64,000 nt of DNA, taken from assembly GCA_023014485.1 (NCBI GenBank), contig JAJOZX010000196.1, forward strand, positions 575,001 through 639,000. Reading direction: 5' to 3'. Below the pieces are notes generated by a model. It worked only from the letters and a program-made list of their open reading frames with translations, was not told where the DNA came from and did no database searches. Shown one piece after another: positions 1-11,442 of the stretch. Both the position numbers and the translations under genes were made by a program. Position 1 is the first letter of the stretch; each line of letters starts with the position of its first letter. Source of the stretch: Bathynomus jamesi (taxonomy: Eukaryota; Arthropoda; Malacostraca; Isopoda; Cirolanidae).

Positions 1-1451
1 TTTATTTAAATATGTAGTTGAAATTCAGTCGTTCGTTCGTATGTTTGTTATTTCAAGGTCACGGGCACAATTTGTGGCCCTGTAGGTCTAAGAAGGTAAT
101 GCCAGAGGTCGCTAGAAAAATCCAATAATATTTTTTATATATTATTATTAGTTAAGTAATGTACCTAATCTGATAAGAATGTAACTGTGTAATCTCGGCA
201 GGTTTATAATTTTGTTTGAGCGATAACACAATGGATCATTGACCTTAAACGCTGTTAATTTTGATAGGAAAAGGGAGCACGAAACTGCCAAGCGTCACAG
301 GCACGAAGAATAGAAGACGATGCATTTTGTTAGTCTCTTTTACTAAATATAACAAAGGTCAAAGGGTATAAGGTTTAGATTGTGAAGGATGAGGTAAGAA
401 ATATGAAGAAACAATAACAGATCTATGAAATTAGCGAGTTTCAGTAATAAAGAATTAATAGTCACTAAATTCACTCGGTAAACTTGAAAAAGTTGAACTA
501 AGAAATTATAAAATATACAGTCACAAAAGCTTCAAAGTAGTAAATTACATGAAATTTATGATAATTAATAAAATATACAAAATATAACGGAATAACTGTT
601 GTTAGTTAATAAAAATAAATAATGAGCCATAACGCGAGGCCATTATTAATGAGCGGTTGAAACATTATTTTTCGAAAACATAAAAATGTTATTTGTTTCT
701 GACAAGAAGAAAATAATGCTTAATAAATTTATAATATTTCAACCATAATTCAATTCAACCATAATTCAACCATAATTCTTGACGCGGAAGTCATAAAATT
801 TCATCTATTACTGTTCACCAACGCCTATTTGTTCATATATATATATATGTGGTTTGAGGATAACCCTCTATCTTTTTTAACTTTGCCGTGACGCGTGATG
901 TTAAATTCTACCTTTTTCTACGCTGTTCTTTACATTTCTCTTTGAATTAAATGGTTGGAGTATATTTTTTAATCTATTTCTTTATGAATGAATGGAGACT
1001 ACCTCCATCTTTGTTTACGATGTCTTGTTATGATTTCCATCGTTCCTTACATTCTGTAGAAAGGATTTTCTTTATTGGTAAACTTATATCAAATACAATT
1101 TGGGGGTGAAAGGATCTCTTCCCAAATTTTGATAAACACACTTTTTACTCTGCATTTTTAATGCTAGTTTTTAATGCTAGTTTAGCGTACAGTTGTGGAA
1201 AAAGTGCACCCCAAAAAATATAATTATAGTAAAGCCCCAAATATTAGGTTTTATTTTTTTTGTATCGAAAATTAGGTACAAAAAACTAATTAGTAATTTT
1301 TGGAGCTTTTAAAATTTTTTATTTTTATTTACTCTATTGGCAAAAGTCTTTCTGCAAATGTACGACTAATCAAATGTGTGACATACAATAAAAAAATATT
1401 ACAAAAAACAAATAAATAATGAACATATGAGCCATCAGAAAGTGGTATATT

Positions 1452-1499
<48 letters not shown>

Positions 1500-1640
1500 A
1501 TGTCAGTCAGCAAGTTTGTTAATTTTAAACATCCATACACTACACGACTACAGTATCATTCACTTATATTGCGGAATAGGTTTGCATAATTGGAGATTCA
1601 ATCTCCATTTTAACGAGTGGTGCAGCACTCGTTAAAGAAA
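1..1640. other. AT-rich non-coding DNA
   Basis: No open reading frame here resembles a protein. The stretch is very AT-rich with short A/T runs and two (TA)n tracts, about 835-848 and 1454-1496. Nothing else is recognised. Confidence 0.6.
1454..1496. repeat. (TA)n microsatellite
   Basis: About 21 uninterrupted AT/TA units lie in AT-rich DNA. It is one of more than fifteen long dinucleotide tracts in the window. Confidence 0.95.
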
Positions 1641-1811
1641 ATAAAAATAATTAATTTAATTTCTGTGACATTCCTGCGAATTTAATTTTGTGCATGGATG
1701 TGGAAATGAAAGTACTAGTATGGTGGTAGATACGCCGATTACAGATGTTACAATTACAAGTGCAAGTGACTTCTTCCCCCTCTTCCACCCTTAGAATATC
1801 GCAATGTTGCA

Positions 1812-3405
1812 ATGTTGCGCACCTTCCTTCTTCCCATGAGCTGTAGGGAATGGTGGACATCAGAAGCTTGGCGCACTGGTCTTCGAGGCTTTAATCGGTG
1901 TAAAGATGCAAGCGAGGTCTTCTCTCCTCGATCCCAGACTGATTACCACAACACTGCCATACTCATCGCTGACAACTTCCTAAGAGTTTTTGTTAGCAAA
2001 CAGGTAGTCGTGGTCCTGATCATCTTCCAGAGGATGTTTCAGGCACAAAAAATCGGGTTAAGCTATAATTTTGTGTGGCCGTCAGGAAATCGTTCTCCGA
2101 GGTTTTTTGGAATCGGTACCAGTCCTGAAAGAGGATACGGCAAAACTTTGCTGAGCTTTCACGCCATGTCCAGTGTCACCGTTCTCAAGAAGCATCTTGA
2201 ATCCTCATCTGCAAATGCCATGTATACGAATCCAGTAATTTAAAATTCGCTCCTAGAATCTGCGGAGAAATCATCCTGGATGAAATAATGAGAAAGTTGA
2301 ATAGGGCCAACTGATTTTCAGTCCGTGTTGACGAAACCATCGATTTGGTCGATCGGGGTTACGATGGCGCTCACGCAATGAGTGGTCACTTGAACAGTGT
2401 GCAAGAGACTATTTTGGAGGATACCCAAAGGGACTGTATGTATACTGCGTAGTGTATCAGATCAACTCAGCCTTGTCAGATGAGAAGTTCGAACATGTTG
2501 AAGGAGATTAACTCTGTACGACACACGTTGGGTGGAAAGGTACGAGTGTGTGTGTGTGTGTGTGTGTGTGTGTCCTGTTGTGTATGCCTTGGAGAAGCTA
2601 GAGAATTCTCAAAAAAAATCGCAAACATTGCTCACCAATTTCTTAGCGTTGTCACGAAAGGGTTCTTTGACCTTGCTCTGAACGAAGCAGATAAACGTTT
2701 TTCTCATACAGTGTCACTCTGCAAGGTACTGCAGAATGTTGACTGTGACTTGGCTGAGGGTTGTTCTCTCGTGCATTGCGTCCTGAGGGTCTTTAGTGAA
2801 ATGTGTGCAAATGCTTAGCAGAGTTCAAGTCAATTTTTGAACTTTCAGAGGAAATGGTGTCTACCGTTGGTGAGAAAATTGCTATGCCTAGAACGTGTGA
2901 TGTGAACCTTAAGTGACAATATCCCAACATTTGACTGCTCCCTCTTCTTGTCTTCTCATGATTACTTTTCCCCAAAGTTTGAAAAGAAATTTACCAGTCA
3001 CACTGAGTTGGTCTCTTTATCACAAAAAAAATTCTTCCACAGCGAAGATAGAACACTGAGTTCTATCAGAAAGTGCTTCCTGATGCAAGAACACTGTCCT
3101 CCGAGTTCTCAGTCTGGAAAATGAAATGGTCCAGTGTGGAGCAGGAAGAGATACCCTCTTCGGTGGCCGATGCATTCGTTGCTTGCAATGCGAGTTCTTC
3201 CCGAACGTGAAAAATTTCCGTATATTGTCGATGTTTCCTGTGTTCAATGTAACCGCGGAGGTCCTGCTCTACACTCTACAGTCTACACACTTCTCTACAC
3301 TACACACACTTCTCTACTCTACTTCTCTACACACCGGACTATCACGCCTGAGTTTTACCGAAAGCTTTCCAGCGACCACCAGGAAGTTATGAACAGATTA
3401 GTCAA
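1812..3405 (+). pseudogene. Decayed hAT transposase, THAP12/ZMYM-like (DUF4371)
   Basis: Broken coding sequence of a hAT-superfamily transposase of the kind annotated as THAP12 or ZMYM-like (52 kDa repressor) proteins. Pieces in order: LKKHLESSSANAMYTNPVI near 2186-2240; a shifted frame with ICGEIILDEIMRKLNRAN, stop, FSVRVDETIDLV at about 2260-2350, matching the DUF4371 'DETTD' region; GYDGAHAMSGHLNSVQ at about 2360-2400; a C-terminal stretch with FSVWKMKW and SSVADAFVACN at about 3105-3190. A block between DETIDL and GYDGA is missing compared with the family. A (TG)n tract at 2549-2573 sits inside the reading frame, and several stops and shifts follow. The end near 3405 is approximate. Such transposases cut and paste DNA; this copy cannot encode one. 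Confidence 0.72.
2549..2573. repeat. (TG)n inside the hAT relic
   Basis: Twelve TG units interrupt the decayed hAT transposase reading frame, so the tract arose after loss of function or by slippage within the relic. Confidence 0.9.
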
Positions 3406-3459
3406 GACCCGCGGCATTTCAACTTCATCCTTTGAGTGTAGAATTTTAAAGCTTAAAAA

Positions 3460-3460
<1 letters not shown>

Positions 3461-3525
<65 letters not shown>
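3461..3525. repeat. Compound (TG)n(TA)n microsatellite
   Basis: A (TG)n run passes directly into a (TA)n run about 45 bases long. It lies between the hAT relic and the mariner element. Confidence 0.95.
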
Positions 3526-3530
<5 letters not shown>

Positions 3531-3666
3531 GAGAAAAGTCTTTAAGGGTCTTATACATACAACTATTTAGTTAACATTATACAGATTTAACATTATCCAT
3601 ATGAGTATTATTCAACATTATTCAAATGATGAAACAAATCAAACAAAAAGCCTATAAGAATTTTAT

Positions 3667-4536
3667 TCACACAAACATTTTGTTAAATTGTAATTTAATT
3701 TGTGGATTTTCTCTGAAACTCTTCATTGTTCTTCTGAACATATCGAGCGGAATCTTTTTCAGTTGTTCATCTATTCTGCGGCCAAGGGCATTCACATTTG
3801 GATAGATGAAACCAGGAGTGTAGAGTTTGTCACGCAAATAAGCCCAAAGCCAGAAATCATATGGGGTTAAATCAGGTGATCTGGCTGGCCACTCGATGGG
3901 ACCTAGCCGCCCAACCAATTTTCCTTCAAGGTTCGTATCCAGAATCTCACTGGTAGCTGCACAGTAATGTGGCGGCGCTCCATCATGTTGATAAAGCCAA
4001 TTCCTGCCAACGCCATTAGTAAAATGTGGCAAAACTTTTTCTCTCAATACCTGGCAATAGCGTTTTCCATCTATCCTATCTCTCGATATGTCAAAGGAAA
4101 CGAGTCTTGAATAACCAATGCACGCCCAAACTGTTAGTGTAACCAGTTTAACTGAAAATTTGATCTTTCGAACGAAATCTGGATCACTGTTGAACTTTTG
4201 TCTCATTGTTTCAGCAAACTGCAGTCGTCTATCACAATCATCGTTGTATATGAGCTGAGAGTAAATGGGTTTGTAATCGTGGTACCCATGTGATTTCAAT
4301 ATTTTTGCTACTAAAAATTTGGAAATACCCAATTCCTGTGCGACTTTTCTCGTTGAAGTTGTTGGATCGACTTGAAAAGTGGCCAGGACATTTTCTTTGT
4401 TGTTGTCTCCTGTCACCGTTACTGACGTCCAAGTTCGAAGAGTGGTTGCATTTGTTGGTGGTTTATTATATTTTTCTTGAAATAAACGCAAAGTTTCTTC
4501 ACAACTATTACATATAAGAAATAGCTCACGATACAA
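3667..4536 (-). CDS. Mariner-family transposase (DD41D spacing), first catalytic Asp lost
   Basis: A 289-residue open frame from an IS630/Tc1/mariner transposase, which would excise and insert a transposon at TA sites. The N-terminal half holds helix-turn-helix sequence (RLFQEKYNKPPTNATTLRTW, then STRKVAQELGISKFLVAKIL, residues 17-80). The catalytic half has QHDGAPPHY with Asp185 and WPARSPDLTPYDFWLW with Asp227. There are 41 residues between those aspartates, as in the DD41D (rosa-like) group, not DD34D mariner. The usual FGDEA/FSDEA block with the first Asp and the following VNRHN region is absent: the frame runs from KIKFS (residues 124-128) straight to TLTVWACIGYSR. It remains open but should be inactive. 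Complete relatives are near 340-350 residues. Terminal repeats were not found with certainty. Confidence 0.85.
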   Translation of the reverse strand: MYRELFLICNSCEETLRLFQEKYNKPPTNATTLRTWTSVTVTGDNNKENVLATFQVDPTTSTRKVAQELGISKFLVAKILKSHGYHDYKPIYSQLIYNDDCDRRLQFAETMRQKFNSDPDFVRKIKFSVKLVTLTVWACIGYSRLVSFDISRDRIDGKRYCQVLREKVLPHFTNGVGRNWLYQHDGAPPHYCAATSEILDTNLEGKLVGRLGPIEWPARSPDLTPYDFWLWAYLRDKLYTPGFIYPNVNALGRRIDEQLKKIPLDMFRRTMKSFRENPQIKLQFNKMFV

Positions 4537-4539
4537 GAT

Positions 4540-6125
4540 GCACTTTTTCTTCTTTGCTGTATTCTATCCTTACTGACATGGCGCTGACTGGGGCTAGGGC
4601 CTAGGACCTTCCTGTTCTAACCTGTTGCTGTTCGATTCCTGGCCTTGTATAGTTGTTTTGAAAAGTATCGCATACACTTGCAGTGATATCATTGGAATTT
4701 ATTTACTATTAACAAATTATTTGTATGTATTAAATTTTAAAGACTTTCTCCTACCATATATATATATATATATAAGAAACCCAATTCCCCCTGAACTGAA
4801 ATCCTGAATACGACTCTGAGTGATATGAATGTGCTTTGAATTAAGATTTTCTCCCTCCGCTGTTTTGTAAGGAATTATTTTCCTAATTTTTATATTTATT
4901 TTTATATTTTGCAAATTTTACCATAAAATAAACATTTAATATATTTTTAGCATTTTTTTTTTTTTTTTATGAAATTCGTTATGCTGGTTGTATACTATAC
5001 CATCCGAGTATTTTATTTCAACACAGCTCTTACCTTATGCTAAGACCTTTCAGCTTGTAGACCTTTAAGCTTTGTTCCAGATTTTGGCTGAGCAAACACC
5101 TGTACCAAGTTTGGTATCATTGTTTATTTATCTTGGCAACAAACATACCCACTCACATACCCACATACAAACCGCGCTGAATACAGTATTTCCGTCACCT
5201 TTGTGGCGAAGTTGATAATAAGACTATATAATATTTCATTCAAACATTAAAATTAATGTCTTAAAGCATATATCATTTCAGTAAACCAGCCTACATTGTA
5301 CTGTAAGCAGTCGGAAAAAGCTCCACTCTCGACTATCTGACTGAATTCAGTCGGATAATTTTATCGTTAAAATTTTAAAAATTAAACCAGATTAAATATT
5401 TTAAATCATATTTTAAATAAAATTTTATTAAAAATAGGATTTAGTTAAATTATCATAGTAGAAATTGTCAGTGAGATTACAAAAGGAAAATACAAAAACT
5501 CAAACAAAGAATAAAAATAACACCACATTAAAACCAAAAGTAACAAAGATAAAATAAAATATACTAAAAAAAATAAGAGGTTAATGTAAGTCAACGAAAA
5601 TGTCATCTTATTTTTCCTCTCGGGAAAGGGACCTACCTACTCAGAATGAAAACGGTAACGTTGGGCCACTGATACATCTCGCCTCTGATCCACGGAGAAA
5701 ATATATGAACATCTCAAAATTTCTCTAAGATTATACCAACACCTACCCCTTTACTCGGGGAAAGCACATCTACCAGCGTCAAGAAGGGTCAGAATACCCA
5801 GAAAATAGGGAACTTCACGATCAGTCAGATCAATCAGTAATCTGGATCAAAAACCCAGTTTGCAATTCAGCAAACTAAATCAATCGTATCAAAACGCAAA
5901 GAACGTGGATCAAGGATCAAGTGAATTAGGTTATGATCATCATTTATTGTAATTACAGTTAGCTACCAATATAATGAAGGAAAATGTTAGTGATTTAATT
6001 AATCTGCAGATTTTCATTGAGAACGGTTAAGGACTCTTCATGGCTTGCGAAATAGTTCGCTTCAAAATAAGAATAAATGAAATCAAAAGAGAGCCAGATT
6101 TTCCTCTTTTTCAAGGATTATCAGG
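4540..6125. other. AT-rich non-coding DNA
   Basis: No convincing gene. It contains a short (TA)n at 4755-4774, a poly-T run at 4952-4968, and long A/T-rich stretches. Short frames here have no recognisable motif. Confidence 0.55.
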
Positions 6126-6127
6126 AT

Positions 6128-6300
6128 CGCTAGCGCCCATAGCTGAGTGGGTAATACCGTTTCCCTATAAGCGAATTGAAGACACTGACGGGGGGGTTCA
6201 GTATTCAATAATAATCCACGAATTAGCGAAAAGGGCTGCATTAGTCTGGTCTGAGAGCTGTGGCAATATCTAGCTCTCCTAATTCATTATTACCATTAAG
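6128..6300 (+). mobile_element. tRNA-like SINE, family A, copy 1
   Basis: The head contains TAGCTGAGTGGG, an RNA polymerase III A-box-like motif, and a decayed B box around GGGGTTCAGTATTC about 60 bases later. The 3' part (GTCTGGTCTGAGAGCTGTG, then TCTAGCTCTCCT and ATTATTACC) matches the copy on the other strand at 7983-8160. The shared head and tail define one SINE family mobilised by a LINE enzyme. The 234-base open frame at 6040-6273 overlaps the SINE and is not treated as a gene. Confidence 0.65.
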
Positions 6301-6627
6301 ATCAGCGTGAGCATAATATGTTTAAAATAAAGGAATTCAACAATTTGAGATTAGCTAAGTTTCTTTTTGACAAACAAACACAAACTAGAAATAAACGTAC
6401 ACTACAATGAACAGTAACCCATTTTTAAACCTATTTTATATGTAAATATGGCAACTTAAACATCAAAATTTGTATGCAATTAGAACCTTCATGAGAAGTC
6501 TTAAACGTTCGGTAATCTTTAGCGTGAACCAACCTTTAAAATACTTACTGGGCATTAGTTAATACTGAACATAGTCATCTGCTAACTTTCAATTTCACTT
6601 TGTCCTTTCCTTGAAGATACCTTAAAC

Positions 6628-7807
6628 CGGTGGTTCCCAACCGCGTTCGGAACTTTCGCCGCAGGACTTTCCGCCGCCGGACTTTTCGCCGCAAGGAATT
6701 TTCGCCGCAAGGAATTTTCGCCGCAAGGAATTTTCGCCGCCGCAAAAGAATTTAAAAAAAATAAAAAATAAGTTGACGATTGGTTAGGTTAAGTCGTAAT
6801 ATTTTCGTTAGTTTTAACGTTTTATTTGATGGATTCATTTAAAAAATGTCTTCTAAAGATCCTAGCGTAGTTTACGTTCTATTATGTACTTTTGCAACAT
6901 ATCCATATTCTTTTGCCTCCATTTTCTAATATTTCTTGATGAAGTTGCAATTGATGGCATTAGATAACAACCTGCATCATCTAGGCTTGCAGAAGCCATC
7001 GGCAATTAGTGATCTTGCAGATAATTGGGAGTTAGTAGCAGTCGTTTTCATACTTGCTATTGTGGCGTACGCTTTAGGCTTTGATGGGTTTGCAGAATGA
7101 CTATGCTCACCAAATGTTTTGCAAATTACTGTTTTAGCGTCACTTTCTAAAATTGTATGCACTCTTGCCTTGCAGTTTTTTATTTCACACTTCCAATACG
7201 ATTTTATAAAACTTTGACAGTATCTGTTATTGCATGTGCAGTATCACTTTAAACCATCAAAAATGGTTTTTAAAAACCTAAGGGTTCAAAACCTTTGAAG
7301 TACATGAAATCACTTATTTAAGAGAATGATAAATGAAAATTTCCAAGTCATCCAAACCCGACATATTAGAGAGTTCAGAAAATTTTGTAGGCTTATATTT
7401 ATATATCTATACAAATTATATATTTTGCGACGAAAATTCTTTGCGGCGAAAATTCCTTGCGGCGAAAATTCCTACGGCGAAAAGTCCTGTGGCGAAAAGT
7501 CCGGCGGCCAAAAGTCCTGCGGCGAAAATACCTAGATTGGTTCCCAACGTTTTCTGATTCAAAGCACCCTAATGCAATCGCTCTAGGGGTGCCCCTTAGG
7601 TTTTGAGTCTCTCACTGTTCCACATCCAGTCCTTTCCTGAGCGTCACTAGCTTCAGACTGAGCCTATATAGTTTCTTTATGAACGTAATAAACTGTGAAT
7701 GCTTTTGTTTCATTTGAAATGTTCATATCGTCAGCAACTTTTCAATTTTCAATTACTTATTTTTGTCCTTTTCAGGAAATTTGCGTCACTCCGGTTAGGA
7801 AACACTG
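6628..7807. mobile_element. hAT-type MITE split by a foldback element
   Basis: The left end CGGTGGTTCCCAACC (6628-6642) pairs with the right end GGTTAGGAAACACTG (7793-7807). They are flanked by CCTTAAAC and CTTTAAGC, an imperfect 8-bp target duplication as hAT elements make. Removing the inner insertion (6642-7537 plus one duplicated target) leaves an element of about 273 bp with no coding capacity. It is a non-autonomous derivative. Confidence 0.65.
6642..7537. mobile_element. Foldback transposon with tandem-repeat arms
   Basis: Both ends hold tandem copies of a roughly 16-bp unit, read as AAGGAATTTTCGCCGC on the left (6655-6745) and its reverse complement on the right (7425-7530). They form long inverted arms made of repeats, like Drosophila Foldback elements. 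TGGTTCCCAAC occurs exactly at 6631-6641 and 7538-7548, an 11-bp target duplication. The interior is AT-rich, carries TTGGTTAGGTTAAGTCG-like sequence near 6780-6810, and encodes no recognisable transposase. Target length suggests Mutator-like mobilisation, but this is inference. Confidence 0.75.
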
Positions 7808-7982
7808 CTTTAAGCGTATCGACGAGACGTCAGGATAAATTTACATAAAGTAATTGCAGGTTTATGTTGAAGAATAGCTTTCAATAAAATTCATAAGAAG
7901 GAAAAGCAGCTGAACAAGACTATCGTTTCGAAGTAAAGAGGTCTTCGAAGAGATTGATCAAACTCATCTGTCGTTAGTGTAA

Positions 7983-8160
7983 TAATAAATAATCGAAGAG
8001 AGCTAGAAACTGGCACAGAGCTCAGGCCAGACTAGTGGTACTCATTACCGTAACTCCTGGATTATTATTAACTAGCCCTATCGGGAATCGAACCCCTAAC
8101 CTTACTGTTTTCATTTCTCTTTTAGGTAAATGGTGTTACCTGCTGAACTAGGGACTATGC
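7983..8160 (-). mobile_element. tRNA-like SINE, family A, copy 2, with 15-bp target duplication
   Basis: Read on the minus strand it starts with a tRNA-like head (TAGTTCAGCAGGTAACACC as A-box region, GGGGTTCGATTCCCGA as B box). It continues to a tail with GTCTGGCCTGAGCTCTGTGC and TCTAGCTCTC and ends in an ATT-rich tract. CTGTCGTTAGTGTAA is repeated exactly at 7968-7982 and 8161-8175. This direct repeat proves insertion by target-primed reverse transcription and sets the boundaries. Confidence 0.85.
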
Positions 8161-8175
8161 CTGTCGTTAGTGTAA

Positions 8176-9408
8176 GACTGCGTTAAGGGTTTAGTGCCTC
8201 GCCTTCTTCATTCTGAAAAGTAGGACTCTTCTCTGAAGTAACACCGAGCATCCATATTTTCTCACAGGGATCTCGGACTCGGGGAATCACCTGAGCCTGA
8301 AAAGTCAGAGTAGGTGGCTGACAAAAACTCCAATCCCACGGCGGTGGAAGACAAACCTGCCTGGGCTTTCACAACCCAAGTCCAATCTCGAACTAACCAA
8401 ACCACAGGGTATCTGAGAGTGAATAAAATTGGCTCGTGATCGCAACCATAAAATACTGTAATTTAAAACATTTAATATAAATTTGACCACTTTTGTAGTG
8501 ATCTTCAAAATGTACAAAAAGAAGGTTGGAATAAATGTATATAAAGCAATTATATCGTTCTTCCAAAGGATATACTGTATATGAAATTAAAGATATTCCT
8601 AAAATAATTTTTTTAGATTCTCACATTCCCCCACCCCCCCACCCCCGCCGCCGCAAAAGCCTTTATGCAGAATTTTCTAATTAACTACTATATTTGAATA
8701 AATGCTAAAATATATAAAAATAAATACTGAAATAAAACTTAGGGTGACGAGGTTTTTTTGCGAGTTATGTAGTTCTTCTCCCAAACACGAGATGGCAGTA
8801 TAGTAAAATATAATAATAATATAATAATAATAACATTGTATAGCGCGTGGAGTCACGGACCTTGTTATAAATAAACTTTGATTTTCTCTTGAAAGGTCTT
8901 AAGAAAGATCTCACAGTCTGCTAGGAACACTTTTTTTTGGACCCACAGTGTAAAAAAAAAAACTGTCTAAAGTATAAACACTTTTCCTAAACACTTCTTC
9001 TTTCTGTTCCCACTTATTCACATCGTGAAGAACCTAAGTATGCTTTAAATTTAGGTGTTTACGCCGAAGACACGTTTAATAGGTATTTATATCAATGTAA
9101 AACGTCGTTTCATTCCCAAGCACTTTTGTAAGCATCGTTCTGACCCCACATTTTCCCAAACCGTCAAAAATATAAACATGTTTTTCTAAAGAAAGGATGA
9201 AAATAATACTTCATAAACTTAAATCTCTTATTTCCCTTTCCATACGTGTTTTGACCTTCCTAAAATAGAAATACAAAAGCGAAATCTGAAAAAAGTACTT
9301 TATTATTGTAGGTGTAGGTCCCCTTCGTCATATAACCTTGTACTATTACGCAGAAAATTAATTAACTACAGTTATTATGTTTATTACTAGACTTAGATAT
9401 ACATTTAA
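8176..9408. other. Non-coding DNA with a small SINE-tail-like piece
   Basis: No gene recognised. Around 9310-9340 the sequence GTAGGTCCCCTTCGTCATAT resembles the tail of the 5S-derived SINEs elsewhere in the window. A C-rich run lies at 8628-8650. Confidence 0.45.
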
Positions 9409-9496
9409 TTAACACTTGACTGCCACGTATATTTCATACACATTATTTATCAGCCATGTTGGATACACGTGATCAACATGGCAGTCAAAGTGTAAA
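9409..9496. mobile_element. Small piggyBac-like MITE (tentative)
   Basis: TTAACACTTGACTGCCA at the left mirrors TGGCAGTCAAAGTG at the right, about 80 bp apart. The left flank is TTAA; the right flank is degenerate (TAAA). There is no coding capacity. TTAA targeting suggests piggyBac-type mobilisation. Confidence 0.5.
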
Positions 9497-10458
9497 GCAC
9501 TCATAATATGTTATAATGTATGTCCATGCAAACGTATATTCATACTTAAATATATAGTCATACTTAAGTATACTGTATATTCATCGTTTCATACTTAATC
9601 TATACTGTTCTATAATTTTTTATATAAAACATACAACACTTCGTAATATTAGAACCACTTTGTAATATTAGCTAACTAATTATGATATAAGCCATGATTA
9701 GCTTTCTTTTTTATTAATTGCTACGGAGCCACTTTTCCTACAAATCTCCTTTTAAACTACAAATTTCAACTGACAAACAGGACAAGACGCATGCGCAAGC
9801 AGAGCAATAACGGTTTTCTATATATTGTTTTAACTTTACACGTATTTAGGGTTCACAGTGTAGTGTTACCCTAAAACATATGTGTGTTCATGACTTACCT
9901 TCTTGTCCCCTTCCTTTCCTTGTCTCTTTGTCTTCCCTTATTTCCCCTCATGGCGGAGAGAGAGACGGGGTGAGGGTGCGGGTTACGTCCCTCGTCCTCT
10001 GAGATAGATTGAACAATCACCAGAGCATGTATGCTAAAAAATTATTTGGTCTATATCAAACTTTGTGTTTGCTAAAGTAAATGAAAGTCTTAGGAAAGAC
10101 AAACTGACACTGTCTTTGATATCCTTTTCAAATGGAACCGTGTTGACAAAATCGGAAAAAAAGTCCTGTTTCCTCGATGTAAGGTTGATTATGTAAATAT
10201 AATATTTATCTATAAATAAATAAGCATAAATATTTATTCATTTCAAAATTGTGTCCTTATGCTGCTTGCGCAGACATTATCTGGTTTATTTTCTTCTTCT
10301 TCTCCTTTTAGGGCTTTTATATAGGGTGAATTTTCAGAGGTTTTCAATCACAGAGAAGTAAATTTGATCAGACGATACGATTTGATAAAACATCTTCATC
10401 TTTAAATCTATAAACTGTTAATCTTAGTTTGGACTTCTTTATGTTGTAAATAGCAGAT
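9497..10458. other. Non-coding DNA
   Basis: AT-rich with one more GC-rich patch near 9950-10010. No gene or repeat boundary recognised. Confidence 0.5.
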
Positions 10459-10547
10459 TTAACCCTTTATCGGGCAGTGTGACTTTACTGATTTCGTTCT
10501 GGCTAACTATTCAGTCTCGGAAAGACCTCTGTGCAGTAAAGGGTTAA
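10459..10547 (+). mobile_element. piggyBac-like MITE, TTAACCCTTTA family, copy 1
   Basis: TTAA duplications at 10459-10462 and 10544-10547 enclose an ~81-bp element starting CCCTTTATCGGGCAGTGT and ending GTGCAGTAAAGGG. Two other copies (10559-10659 inverted, 40689-40783) share CAGTCTCGGAAAGACCTC. Confidence 0.75.
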
Positions 10548-10558
10548 GAGACGTTTGC

Positions 10559-10659
10559 TTAATCCTTTACTGCACAGAGGTCTTTCCGAGGCTGAATAAA
10601 ATTGTTTGGCGTGAGCCAGAACAAAATCAGTAAAGTTACACTGCCCGATAAAGGGCTAA
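10559..10659 (-). mobile_element. piggyBac-like MITE, TTAACCCTTTA family, copy 2
   Basis: An inverted copy of the same element, 11 bp from copy 1. Left target TTAA, right target decayed to CTAA. It retains the longer middle with GGCGTGAGCCAG. The two copies form a large palindrome. Confidence 0.75.
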
Positions 10660-11363
10660 GAATAGGATACCATGTCAGTTCCAGAAGATGGATAAAAATA
10701 GCCCATTAAGCTACGGATGAAGAGTAGAAAAAGTCAAATGTCTTCAAAATAAAGGTTTTATTTCTTCATTTTTCATCATATTGAAAAATCTCATTTATTT
10801 TATTCATTGCTAAAGTCATATTTTTTTAGGCTACAGTCATATTTATTTTTAGGACTGTAAATTCTGTGGATTTTGAAGTTTTACTAAAACAATGATATTT
10901 GGGATTACTGAACTTCTTCGTTAACGGAAAGGTCATGTGACGAAGGGGATCTACTACTACGAGTCACTTCATCATCTGATGGCCACCCATACAGCTACTA
11001 AACAGATCCAACGTCGCTTAACCTCGCTGATCTAACTGGAAGCGGTGTTGCAACATGGCTACGACGTAGCCCAAAAGATTTGTCAAGGAAAAACGTTAAC
11101 AATATACATGTCTTTTCGTAGTTCATCATAATTAGGCGCAACTCATCTCATCTATCAATCCACTCATGTCTCTAATGTCCTCTGAACAATGATTGCTTTA
11201 TGGACGTTTTACCCATGCTTATGAACGTTTAGGAAACGTACCTTTTTTACAGGTTATCTCTCCCTTCGCTTCTTTATTTCTTGGCCTAACCTAGAGTCGA
11301 TCTTCACTATAACTTCTATAACTATATGTTACTATATTTCTACTAGTTACTATATTTCTACTA

Positions 11364-11442
11364 CAGGGTGTTCGTAAAATCGCGCAAGTGAATGTGGTAA
11401 TAACTTCACCATATTCACTCGCGTGACTTTATAAACACCCTG
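11364..11442. mobile_element. 79-bp mariner-type MITE
   Basis: Ends CAGGGTGTTCGTAAA and TTTATAAACACCCTG are inverted and flanked by TA on both sides. The whole unit is a near-perfect palindrome around ATTCACTTGCGCG-type arms. It is non-coding. Confidence 0.85.

Noticed and set aside
6040..6273. 77-codon open frame as a small protein gene
   Set aside because: Much of it overlaps SINE family A, and the peptide is just a translation of the tRNA-like head and tail.
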